This document shows positions 11,352-23,602 of a DNA stretch of 64,000 bases, piece after piece. Below the pieces are notes generated by a model. That model was not told where the DNA came from and ran no database searches. It saw only the letters and a program-made list of their open reading frames with translations. Where the stretch lies: NCBI RefSeq assembly GCF_027409185.1, contig NC_084460.1:153327569-153391568 (forward strand). The letters are read 5' to 3'. Positions within the stretch are counted from its first letter, which is position 1. Every line of letters starts with the position of its first letter. The position numbers were made by a program, and so were the translations under genes. Source of the DNA: Cynocephalus volans (Eukaryota > Chordata > Mammalia > Dermoptera > Cynocephalidae).

Positions 11352-11935
11352 TGTTGGGCAGCAGCTACCTTTCCGGCACAGATGGTTGCTACACCTAATG
11401 ACGACTGCTTATTCCCTTCTTTGTTTTTCACACGTGTTCAGGATGGCACCCGGAGGATGTAAAGGGGGAGTGACTATGGGGTCGGGTAAAACCTCACCCC
11501 CTTTACAGGGCTTAGCATCATTGGTGCAGAGAGCCTTCCGGGCTCGTGGACACTTCATGATCTTTACTATAAGCATAGGCAGGAGCCATGCATGAACGCA
11601 TGACCTATAGGGTGACTGGCTTGTTAGGTGGAGACCCCCGCCAGAATCCCCTGCCCATTTAGCCCATTTATGCATAAATATGTAGGCTTTGAGTTGAATA
11701 AACGGAACTGCTTGACAGAACCCCCACCGCGTCTGAGTGCTCCTTTGCGAGCCGGGTTGGGGCCGGTGGCTGCACTTGCCTATCTCCTGGGCTCTCCCTC
11801 CCGCTCCCTCTCGCACAGGGAGAAAGAGGCAGGGAGTAATCTTCGGCCTCGTTCCCGTTCCCTTGAGCCACGCGCGGTTTAGCCAGTTGGGGGGGAGGGG
11901 GCAGGCGCGGGCGCTGACTTCCCCCCACCCTGACA
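11352..11935 (+). mobile_element. Solo LTR of an endogenous retrovirus, 584 bp
   Basis: It begins TGTTGGGCAG and ends CACCCTGACA, the TG...CA ends required for retroviral integration, and is flanked by a perfect 6-bp direct repeat AATTCA at 11346-11351 and 11936-11941. A TATA-like 'gcataaatatg' (about 11672-11682) and AATAAA (11697-11702) lie close together, followed by a GC- and CpG-rich U5. No primer-binding site, gag, pol or env flanks it, so it formed by LTR-LTR recombination. The 6-bp duplication suggests a class II (betaretrovirus-like) origin, though class I is possible. CpGs survive and the duplication is intact, so it is fairly young. The 182-codon minus-strand frame through it is an antisense chance frame. 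Confidence 0.85.
11672..11702 (+). promoter_or_regulatory. LTR TATA-like box and polyadenylation signal
   Basis: TATA-like 'gcataaatatg' followed by AATAAA at 11697-11702, the usual U3/R arrangement. It could still drive or end transcription of nearby DNA. Confidence 0.5.
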
Positions 11936-11941
11936 AATTCA

Positions 11942-13240
11942 CACTATTCAAAGTCAATGGTCAATTCCTAAATAATTAGGAAATTGTTGTATAATGTTGG
12001 GATTACTGACCTCATTTAAAATCACCTATGGAAATATGCCATTAAAAGAAGTACGAGAATATCATTTTGTGTATTTAAATGTCTCAGAAATTTTTTTTTG
12101 AAATATTTTATAATTCCAAATATTTATTATTTAAGAATAAACTAATAATTCTGAAGTTCTCTGTAAATTATAGCCCAATAGTTATTATAGTTAAAACTTT
12201 TAAAACTACATTTATTGTACTTTCAGTGAAAATAGAATACTATCTTTCATATATCTTTTTCTATACTTTGAGCAATTGAATTTCTCATTCATTAATTTTA
12301 GAATCAATATTATGTCTAGGAAAAGCTAATGACACTACACTTGTTCTACTGTAGTTTTGTGTGTGTGTGAATTACACTGAACTTAATACAGTTTCATGCT
12401 TTTATTTTGCTGCACTAGGCCCTTCTCAGAGTATGATTTGAGTTAATCATGTTTACAGACATGCTATTTATCCTATCATAATTAGTGTTATGTACAATAC
12501 CAATTGTAGTCATGGGCTCCTCATTTTTAATTGTTATATCTTAACTATTTAAACTTCATTTCTTCACTTCAGGTAATAAATAGGCATATTCAATTAACAT
12601 TAATATGTACTGAAGAGATTAAAATATAAGTTAAATTGATATGTAACAAATCAATACAGGTATACAATATGACATCAATAAAAATCTAAAGATCTGCAGT
12701 AATAAGTTATCTCACACAAACACCACCAAAAATGTAAGTAGTAAACAAATTTTAGAACTCTGAAGGCAATTTAAAGTGGAAATATCTTTGTCAGAAGTTA
12801 TTTTTCCTGAGTGGTTTACCCACTGAGGGTAAAGAATTGAACCTTGTATTTCCGTCACAATTTTTTTCTGACTAAATTATCAGTTGCATAGTTTGTTCAA
12901 TCACTGTAATGGTATTTTTGAAGTTTATCTATTATAAATCTGGTTAACTTCTTACAAACTCTGATTTGCTAATTATTAAAGAAACTTTCTCAGAATCCAA
13001 TAAATTTATTTTTCAATCCTTCTGGAGATCCTTTTTCATAAAAATAACAAGTACTAAATGACCCCTAGTAATAACTTGTGTCCTTTGGTATCATTGATTT
13101 TATTTAATATATCTCAGTATGAATGACAATATACGAAGAATTTTAAAAGTGGTTGTTTAAAATACACACACACTCTAACCAACTCTATTTACTTTAGCAA
13201 TCTTTAAGCTTCTAGGTTATAAGAATTTAGCACAAACATA
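11942..13240. other. AT-rich non-coding DNA
   Basis: Unique sequence with a short GT run (12359-12369) and a short AC run (13164-13172). Nothing else recognised. Confidence 0.5.
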
Positions 13241-13244
13241 GGGG

Positions 13245-13460
13245 GGAAGGTGGACTTTGAAATGAGACAAACCTGGATTTTAGTTTCCTCATCACCACTT
13301 ACTAGCTAGGTGACTTCTGGCTTTTAATTAATCATTATGACCCACTATTATTTTGAAATAAGTTATTTATATCTCTCTTGTGTGACTCTTGGGAGGATGA
13401 ATATAATGCAGTCAAGACAGACTGCACACTGCTTTGGCACATGATAGTAACTTAATATAC
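13245..13460 (+). repeat. MIR SINE fragment
   Basis: 'gacaaacctggattttag', 'caccacttactagctaggtg', 'ggatgaatataatgcag' and 'ttggcacatgatagtaac' follow MIR order with gaps. Confidence 0.6.
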
Positions 13461-15330
13461 TACAATTAATAAATTTATAAATAGTAATCTTTACATGCAA
13501 ATGATTTATATGCCATCACATTTGAAGAAAGGAAGGAAGAAAGAAAAAGTGACTGGGATAGCAAACAGTCAGTCCTTTAAGTGTTGATTAAATGGTCAAC
13601 TCCAAGGGAGATGACCTGTGTAGGTACACACATATGTGCAGGTGGAGAACGGAGAGGAAAGCCTCAGGCTGAATTCTCCTTTAGCTAGTAGCTGATTCTC
13701 TCCTACAGTTTTAGTTTTATCACATGTTCTTAAATCCACAATGCACTGATCCAGACTTATGAAAAGCACACTGGGATCTTTTTTTCTTTGATGGTTCACA
13801 TGGCAACTTCATTTTTGTTGCCTGGATTTCCCTGGTTATGTAGAGGATTGTCTGGTTTTCCTGGCAAGACTCCTGATTGAGAATAATCATGTGAAAACAG
13901 CTATTGTATGACTTGAGAGTAATGTTGCATTCTAGGTGTCATTTTTGTCTCTTGTAAAATAGATAAAATAATCGGGATTTAGCCAATGTATTTTCTTTGT
14001 AGGGGGAAAAAAAATCGAACTATTCATTATTTTCTGTCATCTCCCAAACATTAACTCTTGGCTAGACTTGTAAAGAATGATCAAAACCTAATAATATTTC
14101 TTTTATAGTTTTCCACATTCTACCAAATTAATGCTTTGGTAGCAGGATGGTGGTGAGTGTAGGAGTAAAGAACTTATTCAACAAATAGATAAAATGGAAT
14201 CAGTGACCTCAGAAATCTGTAACATCCCTGGGGTCCTATAGAAGGACTCACTTACGGATGACAGCCTGCAGTTGAAAGGAATTGAATTGTATCTGAAGAT
14301 TTATACTCATGCTATTGCTCTAAATCATAGCTTGGAAAATGAGAAATAATGGCTAATGAGAAATAATAGCTAAATTGGTATAAACATAACCAAAAGAATT
14401 GCTTTAGAGGCTACATTTTCACATTTCTTTCTTGCAAGTTCAAAAAAAAAAACTGAAATAAAACTTTAACTACAATTTTATCTAATGTTATTTAAACTGA
14501 AGCTTTCAAAGATACATATAGAATGATTTGCATGTTTGGTTTAAATAAGTTGAGCCTGAGGAAGTTCAATCGATGCCTATTTTAAAACCTTTTACTGTGA
14601 AAGGTTTTTGGCTGAGGTTTTACCTCTCTTTATTCAAAAGGACCCAAGAGAGACATTATCCTTCAGTCAAGTACACAGTTCTTGCATATTGTTGAGATTT
14701 TTGCCATACTATTTGTTATAATAAACTAGAGACTGAAAAAGTGGTCAGCATGATTAACCATGTACCCAGTCTTTTCATAGATAAAATGACTTCCCATATT
14801 TTAAATGAAATTCATATTTATGCTAGGAGGTTTTTTTTAGCAACATAAAAGTCTAGGATTACTACTCTCCAGTGCAGAATATGCTCTAAAATTTAGCTTA
14901 CAATCTTTGGAAATATTCAATTGCTACAGTTCTCTTTTCTACAAAAGGTTGGGGGATAGGCTGCACAATAGGTTTGGGATTCAGATAATCAATTTTACAG
15001 TGATTTTTATATAAATATTTGCCTATTAAATATTTCAGTAACAACAACAAAGAAGATTGGATCGGATCTAGTGGAATAAATTATCTGAATTTTGCTCTGA
15101 CAGTAACTAACCTGAAAAGAGACCACTATGAAAAGGCCATAAAGAGAAGAGTGGGCCTACTCCCAACATTTTTATTCTTATAAAACTGGGGATGTTGATT
15201 TTTTTTTCCTTTCCTTTTTTATAGGACTCTACCAGTTATGCATTCACCTTGGATAGAGAGGATATTAGTTACAGCTGAACACTCTGATTCCCCCACTCCA
15301 TCTGGACAACTTAATGAGCAGCCTCCCTCT
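13461..15330. other. AT-rich non-coding DNA
   Basis: Includes a short GGAA/GAAA purine run (13524-13547) and a near-exact tandem pair 'taatgagaaataat' at about 14339-14366. No exon or nameable transposon. Confidence 0.5.
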
Positions 15331-15334
15331 TTCA

Positions 15335-15425
15335 GGACCAAATGAGATAATGCGTGCAAAATCACTCCGAAGAGCATAAAGTACTTCACAAATGCAAAGT
15401 ATTATTACTTTCAGACAAGTAATTA
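15335..15425 (+). repeat. Possible MIR 3' part
   Basis: 'aaatgagataatgcgtgcaa' followed by 'gcataaagtacttcacaaat' resembles the MIR 3' portion. Short. Confidence 0.35.
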
Positions 15426-15429
15426 GTGC

Positions 15430-18400
15430 TTTTCGTACTAAAGAAGTACCACTTGATAAGATAAATATATGAATGATAGGCCTTTGGAAATGATCCTCTA
15501 ATCAGTTGGCCACACACCTAAGTAATAAGTAGTATAACTTAAGTCACATTATCTTCTTTCTTGATGAGAATTCAAGAAATTTTATAAGAACAAGATACAT
15601 CAGTCTAAAAAGATATACAGTGTCAATTGGTTTTCATTGAACAATATCTAGAATGCTAGAAAATATCATTCATTAAATAAAACATTCAGAAATATTTAAC
15701 AACTATTTAAAATAAAATATGAACAACACTATTGAAATATGGTAGAAATAATATGTTTGGTAAAAAAAAAGAAAAAAGAAAACTCTTCTGTTTAATACAA
15801 TTTACTTTCTTTTTAAAACTCAAAATGTCTTTTGAATTACATGTTAATTTGGAATTTGTAGAATGGCGCAAACCTATTCTTTGTGAATAAGTTTTTTTTT
15901 TTTTTTTTATGGGAACTTCTCAGAAGTAATGTGATTTTAATCTTACTTATTTTATTGAGGTCTTAATACAACAATATATTAGTTATTTCAATCCATTTAA
16001 AATAGAATTTTTGAGCACAAATTATGACTCTGTTCTCAACAAAGCAATGTCATTAATGTGCCATAATTTTAAGCCTTTTAGAGAGTTATGATTAATGGAT
16101 TTCATAAACTAAAACAAAAAGAATAAACTATATGAGAGTTGGAATAACATTGAGTATTAATTAACAAAAATATTTTTTATGAAGAAACAACATGGATTTG
16201 AATTGTCAGTGCTGGGATCTTGTAGCATCTCATTTTATGATTTTTTTTAAAAACTACACATGTATCTATGATGGCAAGATAGTGTTAAAACCCAGACCTC
16301 TTCCAAGATGAAGAATAAATAAATTAAATCTTCAGAGGACTAAAAAGCCAATATCTAACAATCTCTAGTGAGTTTTAAACTTCCAAACTTTGCTCAATAT
16401 TTCAAAATTGGATTATTAGATTAATTTCTTAAAAATACAAAGATATGTGATAGTCTTAACACATAGTCAATAAACTTTCAACAATTAAGAAACATTTTTT
16501 TAAAAAAATGAAAAGTGAATTTCATGATGTTTTTTAAATAATGAAGGGTAACATTTTCAGAATAAAATCAAGCTTATTTACAAAGTTGTAATTATATGTC
16601 AATACTGTTCTTTTCACCTACATTGAAAAAAGAAAAAACAAACAAACAAGCAACAGTAACAGCAAAAAGAAACTTAAACTTAACAGAAATTAAATGATAT
16701 TGATCTGGTTTTCCATACTTTTTAAAATATCTAAATACTTACAGGGTCTATGCAGAAAAGTTTCATACCTCAAAAGTTTACGCTACTTCGTGAGAATATT
16801 TAGAAAAAAAATTATGTAAAGTCTCTTTGATTCTCAAATTTTACTTAAGAAATACTAAAATGGAACCTCTGGTTTCCTTATTCATATCAGAAATATGATG
16901 CTTTAATTAACAAATGTCATGTTGGGCATGCAGCTGCTCTATTAATGTCAGCTGAATCATCTTTCACAAAACACTCAAAAGAATGACCTAGAGAAGGAAA
17001 TTGTATTGTAAATATTTTTAAGGAAATTTGTAATATGTTAGCCCTAGATAAAATGGATTTCTCCAGCTTTTTCTTCACAGAATAAAATTCTCCAGATTTG
17101 TGTAATTTTCATGAATTAAACAATATACCTGAAAGGAATGAGGATATTATTTTGTTTATTTTACATTTGAAAAAATATAAATAAAATAGGTTTGATAATA
17201 ACTTATTTCTATCAAAAAATAAATATCTTTACTAATTTTAGTGATATTATCTATGAGGTGATTAACCTAAATTATTTTATCAACTATGTTTTGTGACTGA
17301 CTGAACATTTAAACTGATATGATTTTTTTTCTCATTTTTAAACAGTAAAGAACATTCAATTAGATGATATTATCTAAGAGTCTGTCCCATAAGCCAAGTA
17401 CATTTTGATTTCTAATTCCAAAGTACTGAATGAAAAGTTATTTAGACATCTAAATTCTCCTGATTATTTTATTTCAACTTTTCTTTTAAAAACGTGCCTA
17501 GTATGCAATTTTTTTTGCTAGAGTTCTTCCTTTCATAAAGACTGAATGTGCTCTGAAATCAAAGCCTTCTCATGTATTTTCTCTACACTGAATGTCCTAT
17601 CATCATCTAAGCTAATCTGCTTCTTAATATTCTCTTATTTTTCGAGCACTGGACTTTTATTCATGTTGCACAGAGGTCATACTTGTAGGTTTGCAGTGCT
17701 TAATAAAATTTTATTGCTGCATTTCTGTCAATCTCAAGAGTAGGTTAAGTCTATTATTACATGTATAATTAAACACATGGATGCCCAGGAACTTAATCTC
17801 AAATAATAAAAGGGTTCAATTTCAACACTTAGTTTACTTTTTATAAACTCAAGATTTATGCTATATCATCTATTTTGATACTTTAGCCACAAATGTTTAT
17901 GAATAAATATTCTGATAACATTTAGATGATGAAAAATTACAAAACAATATATGTATCTATCACCCAAGCAAACCCTTCCTTGTCCTTAAAAGGTGTCCTA
18001 GCAAATGGAGAAAATAAACAGAATTTTAAACAGCTTAACCTTAGAGAAATAAGAGAAAATAATGATGACTTTGCCCCATTAAGATCATTATACTTTGAAA
18101 ATGATTCTCTATTTAAACTTATCCCTCAACCATTCATTTTATGTTAATCACTTCCAAAATAGGAGCTATCAACCTAGTCAGATAAGACTGAATATCTTAT
18201 TGATGTAGGCTTAATTAAATATTTTATGAGCAATAAACATTATGCCCGAAGTTGAGATATGACACTAATAAACATTTTGTTAAAGTAATATCTATGAGCT
18301 TCTCAAATAATTTTCACAAACTAAAATAAATACATACTGTTATCAAAAATAATTTCAAGAAATCACATTTTTATATTAAAAACAATGTATCATGCTATGA

Positions 18401-20210
18401 AAGCATCACGTTATAAATCTAAACCTAGAGAAAAATACCTACTTTCCAATGATCCACTTCTGTGTATAACAATATATTCAAAGAGTATCAACATAAAAGT
18501 TATTAAAATTTTATCTAAAATATTTATCACATTACATTTAAATTTGTTAGCAACACCAATACTGCATTTTATGAATGATAATAAACCAGAAGGAGCCAAA
18601 GAGAAAAAATAAATTTCTTACAAAATGGCATCATAAAATCATGTCAGAAATCTCATTCATTCATCCTATAAAGATACTTTCTCTGGCATATATCTTTTAA
18701 ACAACTTAATTTATTAATGCCATAATCAAATCTTAAGAGAACTAATACTTAAATTTTTTAAGTAGATTTCCAGCTCATAAATTTCAATGTGCACTGATAA
18801 CCTCCATGAATATAATTAATATTTAATAAAGAAGATTTTCCTGACATTTTGAGTTCACTTTAAGAGCTGTTTTAAAGTAATTCTTGAAGAGTCAATTATT
18901 TAAAATACTTTTAGTATCTTAGATCAACATTTGTTAAAAAAAAAAAGTCTGACAAAAGAAATCAATTTCCTTACTAATTCTACAAAAGCTATTTTAATTA
19001 AAATTACAAAAGTTTTGTTTCGTAGAATTTTAATAGAATGACCCATGAATTTTCTCTTAATATCTTGTTCTAAAACATTAAGCCACAGCTAAGTGTCTTC
19101 ATTTGATCTATACTTAATATTAAATTGGTTAAAAAATGAGGTCCATCATATTTCCAAGGTTAAAATCTAAATTCTAAAGGTGTTTCTTAAATCAGTAAAG
19201 CAGTCTAGATTTTAAAGAAATCTTATTTTCTACAATTTTATAGACTCTTCAGGATTAGTAAAATAGCTGAAATAGCCAAAATCATGTCTCCATTTATTTT
19301 CCAAACAATCTGCCATCTGAAATAACATCCACTGACAATAGCTCTATCAAAGTAAGTCATTGGCATTCAGGTATGAAGCACACCTGGATTTACTTATGTG
19401 CTAATTCTGATTCACACAATACAAATATTAAGAATTAGAAAAAGAATTCCCTCCCCAATACTCATGTGCCTAACATGGAGTAGCTTTTAAATAGTTGATC
19501 ATAATGCCCAGTGATAGAGTGCCACACTCACTAATTTATATCTATGCATGATTCAGCATTCAATCTGGTGCTTAAGCCAAGTCTTTTTCTTTACTTACCC
19601 ACAGAACACTAATAAAAAAGCATATAATACTTCATGTCCAGGAATTCTGGTTTTAACCTTCAGTTACTCACCTGTAAGAAAGAGAGAAAGAGAAGATAAT
19701 GGTTAGTATCAAAAACGCTTAATGTTTTATGTTATACTCTGGGAGCATCATGATAAAAAGGGTCTTTTTTTATTGCTTTGTACTTTGATGTACACACTTA
19801 TATCACAGTTTTGCAAAGTAAATTGTATTTGAGGATTTAACATTGCTAAGATTTTAGGAAGAACTTTATTTTCTATGTCAGCTTACTTGAAGAAGATAAG
19901 TCAGACAGTAAATAATCAACTGATCTACCTAAACAAGTATCTTAATATTCCAATTGAATTGCACTAGACAATATTTTATTAAATTACTTCATTAAAACAA
20001 ATGTTCTAGTCAAGCATTTGTTCACTGTCATCTAAGCTGTTGATCTGCCTAGTTGACTTTTCCCTTTGGGTTCTTCCCTATACGCAAAGAACTCAGAGGA
20101 AAGACAGGTTATCCGAAGGGAAGCTGTAACTTCACTTCTCTAACCTCTGGGATCTGAACCAGCAGAAACTGCTATCCTTCAGTGGTCTGAAACCACACTA
20201 GTTTCTTTCC
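15430..20210. other. Long AT-rich stretch with no gene
   Basis: Nearly 5 kb of AT-rich unique DNA. A T homopolymer lies at 15892-15908. The frames at 17546-17743, 17926-18147 and 18385-18612 have no domains, no exon context and AT-driven codon content. I see no repeat family I can name. Confidence 0.5.
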
Positions 20211-20216
20211 AGACTA

Positions 20217-20218
<2 letters not shown>

Positions 20219-20291
<73 letters not shown>
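20219..20291. repeat. (AC)n microsatellite
   Basis: About 36 uninterrupted AC dinucleotides. A likely polymorphic locus and a Z-DNA-prone tract. Confidence 0.95.
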
Positions 20292-20293
<2 letters not shown>

Positions 20294-20294
<1 letters not shown>

Positions 20295-20359
20295 TTTCTA
20301 TAAAATATATATATATATATTTATTTATAGAAAGCATATATATATATACTTTCTATAAA
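20294..20359. repeat. Palindromic AT tract beside the CA repeat
   Basis: 'ctttctataaa' at 20294-20304 is exactly inverted as 'tttatagaaag' at 20324-20334, then repeated directly at 20349-20359, with (TA)n between. It can form a hairpin or cruciform. Confidence 0.8.
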
Positions 20360-20399
20360 AATATATATATTTCCTTTTTAATATAAACGCATTTTTTAA

Positions 20400-21530
20400 A
20401 TATATATATATTTCTCTTTTTTTCTGTAAACAAGCATTAGAATGATGAGAATGATTTGGAGTAGAGAACAGAAAAAGTTGACATAAGAAGTGAAAAATAA
20501 GCTACAGAAATAATTAGTTTAATATATACTCATTAAAAATGGAATTCCATTCCCTTATAGGATGCAAATTTGGTAAAGTAGTATGTTCTTAAGTCCAATT
20601 CTAGAGAATTATAAGACAATTTCCTTTCTTTTAGAAATTAAAACAATATAAAAGTATACAATTTCATTGCCAATTAAAATTTAGGTTGTTTTTTAGAAAA
20701 ATATCTGCAGTTCTTCAACTTAGGAAGTACCAAGCCAGATGAAAAGATTTTTAAAAGCACTAGTGCTGTGAATTCTCACAGAAACCATACCAAGTAGATT
20801 TTTTTTATTATTTCTATTTTAAAATTAAGAAACTAAACAACAATAGTAGTAAATATTGGCGCTGGCATTAGAATCCAAGATATTTTCCCAAAAAGTACTA
20901 GTAAAATCAAATTTAAAAAGAAATCAAAAGCTTATTTACAAGGAAAATGATATTTAATTACATATATTTACCTCTTTTCAAATAGCTATACTGATCATTA
21001 AAGACCAGGAATTTCAAGAGCTGGTAATAGAAATCTTGCCTCCAAACTATTCCCTTTAAAGTACGTCTTTAATATAAGAAGCACAGCACATGGAAGTATA
21101 AAATTTGTTTTGGTGTATTTATACTTGAAACCAAGTTTATTTTTTAAGAAGCTCAATGTTTTGAGTAACCAATAAATAAGTAAATAAAAAAGAGAGAGGG
21201 AAAGATGAAAAAATTAACGTGATATATAATTATGCTGACTTAGAAAATTTTTACTATATGTATGTCATAATTCAGCGGGTTTCATTATTATTATTATTAT
21301 TACTTTTATATTGGAGTCAATCTAACACACCAGAGTAATATTTTAGTTATCTAGTTATAAGGTACTTCTCAAGTTTGATCAATTTTTTCATTACATATAG
21401 CATGAATAATTGTCATCCCTGTGAGATAACATAAGCATCCCAATACCCATACTAGTATTTGTTTCTTTTTTAATTTGTATTATTTTTATTGTATTTTTTC
21501 TATTTTTAAAAATATTTTCATTTTCAAAAA
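20400..21530. other. AT-rich non-coding DNA
   Basis: Contains a short (ATT)n run near 21287-21302. No other feature supported. Confidence 0.5.
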
Positions 21531-21532
21531 AT

Positions 21533-21640
21533 GTTTTTATTGAAACATAGTTGACTATACATATCTGTGGGGTACAGAGTTGAATATCAATACCTGTGAA
21601 CAATACATGATGCTCAAATCAGTATAATAAATTGGGATTA
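21533..21640 (-). mobile_element. LINE-1 3' end, 5'-truncated
   Basis: On the minus strand it reads 'gatttgagcatcatg', 'tattgatattcaactctgt', 'accccacagatatgtatag' and a 'ttcaataaaaac' end. This is the same L1 3' terminus found on the plus strand at about 61180-61402. Short, severely truncated, inactive. Confidence 0.7.
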
Positions 21641-21661
21641 TGCTCCATTATTAATTTAGGT

Positions 21662-21732
21662 GTTTTTATTTTGTTTATTTTGTTTATTTTGTTATTTTGT
21701 TTATTTATATGTTTTTTATTTTGTTTATTTAT
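21662..21732. repeat. TTTATTTTG-type minisatellite
   Basis: Repeated units of 'tttattttg' and close variants, seven or eight copies with interruptions. It lies just beyond the L1 fragment. Confidence 0.8.
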
Positions 21733-21907
21733 AGGTGTTACTTTATTTTGTTAAAAATCACTTTTAATCCACAAGACACTGAAATAGGGTATTATTTAAA
21801 TGTATGTCTCTAACACATGTAGACAACTTCAAAGCTACTAGATACTTATAATATCACTAAAAGTTCATCTCACCATGCCAATGGTTCTTCATTTCCTTCA
21901 CCCTTTT

Positions 21908-22095
21908 TGTCCAGTAGTTAAAGTTTTGACTCTGAAGTTTGGCTGGCCTGAGTTTAAATACAAATCTCTGACCTTTGGTATTTGCATGGCCTTGAGAAAA
22001 TTACTTAATAAATTTAAGTCTCAAATTGCCTCATCTCCAAAATGGCCATGATAGCCTTTATCAACTATGGCTTAATAAATATTAGCAATTATTCA
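21908..22095 (+). repeat. MIR SINE fragment
   Basis: 'agtagttaaagttttgactc', 'ggctggcctgagtttaaata', 'ccttgagaaaattacttaat', 'ctcaaattgcctcatctcc' and 'ttaataaatattagcaatta' follow the MIR consensus. Confidence 0.75.
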
Positions 22096-22099
22096 GCAT

Positions 22100-22590
22100 T
22101 GTTTGAAGGCCTAGTTAAGATACTATTTCTATGCCAATATATCTAGAGTTGCTCAGAGTCTAGTACACAGTTTTGGTCAGTCAGTCATGCCAGAAGTTCG
22201 CCTCCTAAGAGAAGAGATTATCTGTCTCTTCTGTTGCTATCCCCTTCCTGCTAGGAATGCTCTGCAAGTTAAGGTTTCTGCTTGTACTTACTCCAGCCCC
22301 ATCAATGACTTTTCTCACACAGAATCCATCAATACTTTAAAATCCATCAATGTATATGTGGAGGAGCCAATGGTGGTTAGTAGGGAAGGCCCAATGGTAG
22401 CATAGCCTGTTATGTATGTAAGGGTTTTATTCACATTTCCTCAAATTATGTAAACCATATAGGAATGATTTTATTAAAATATATTTAAACCAAAATCCCA
22501 TCCTCCAACTCAAAGACATTTTTAAGTATGCTTAAATGATAAATATCTATTTTCATTCTTTGCAATTAATTTCAAGTCCGCCTGTTCTTT
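22100..22590. other. Non-coding DNA of mixed composition
   Basis: A less AT-rich patch at about 22185-22400 holds a 72-codon frame without recognisable domains. No repeat identified. Confidence 0.45.
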
Positions 22591-22605
22591 AAAAATGAAC
22601 TATAG
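22591..22605. repeat. Left target-site duplication of the composite retroposon
   Basis: 'aaaaatgaactatag' here, matched at 24301-24315 by 'aaaaataaactatag' (14 of 15 identical). The cut reads TTTTT/AAAG on the opposite strand, an L1 endonuclease-type site. Confidence 0.85.
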
Positions 22606-22613
22606 CTTCCAGT

Positions 22614-22622
22614 CAAGATGGC
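22614..22622 (+). promoter_or_regulatory. YY1-type site at retroposon 5' end
   Basis: CAAGATGGC nine bases from the element start, the place where human L1 carries the YY1 site that fixes transcription start. This supports an intact 5' end. Confidence 0.55.
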
Positions 22623-23602
22623 AGAATAGATGGTCCCTAGAGTCACTCCCACAAATCAACCAATTTCCAACTATTAAAAAGCAACGACAGCCAAGCTGGG
22701 GCCGCTAGAGCTCAGGGGAAGAGGAGAGACATTTGGAGTGCATGAAAACAGGAGAAGCCATGGTGAGAAAAAGAAAGAACCACTCCGACCATTTCAAATC
22801 CCAGCTGCTTCCAGGCTGGAGCTGCTGAGTGTACAGAGCAGGAGCTGGCAAAAACTGCAGCTGTGCTGTTCAGATGAAGTGCTTGGAGGAAGCAGGGGAG
22901 AGGAGGGCCTTGGTGGATGCCAAGCCAGCAAGGCCACTGACAGGGTTCCTGTGGATCCACATAGGAGTGAGGAGCCACAACAACTGAAAAAAAGGAGCCA
23001 CTCAGAGGCCAATGAATTATTGCAAGGGACTGGTGCACAGTCCGCCCCATGGGAAGTGTTTGGAGCATGACTGGTGGGGGAGACAGGCCAAGTGAAGGAA
23101 CACTGGAGCACAGCAAGGACAGTTGATCTGCCCCCCAAGCAGTATAGGACCACTCAGAGGAGACTGGTGAGGAATATAGAACTGCAGGGCATGTAGTTTG
23201 CTGAGCAGACTTGGGCCCATACCAGAGTTTCTACGTAACCCAGGTGCACTGGATCTCGTGAGAGCCAGCAGTACCTATAAAGTCAACCATTAAAACCTGA
23301 ACTGCACAAAAAGCCTTCCCCAGGGAATCAGTAGCAAAGCAGAAATTTAGCTCAACCACAGAGCTCAAGTACCAGCCCCACAGGAAGTTCCCCATCTTAA
23401 AAGTAAGCAAAGGACAACAAATTAGTTCCAGTGCAGAGCTGAAATGGTGGGAACAGTAAATAACCCAACAGGAAATACCCACAACTACAGACAAAGTTTG
23501 ATATTAACAAGTAAAGTTCTCATTTCACCAAAGAACACCTATAAAACCTAGAAGGACCAGAAATCCCCTGGGCTACCAAGCCAGAGATGGGGGTAGGGTT
23601 GA

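Noticed and set aside
11409..11957. 182-codon minus-strand open frame
   Set aside because: It runs antisense through the solo LTR and past its edge into flanking DNA. CpG-rich U5 sequence lacks stops by composition. No domain.
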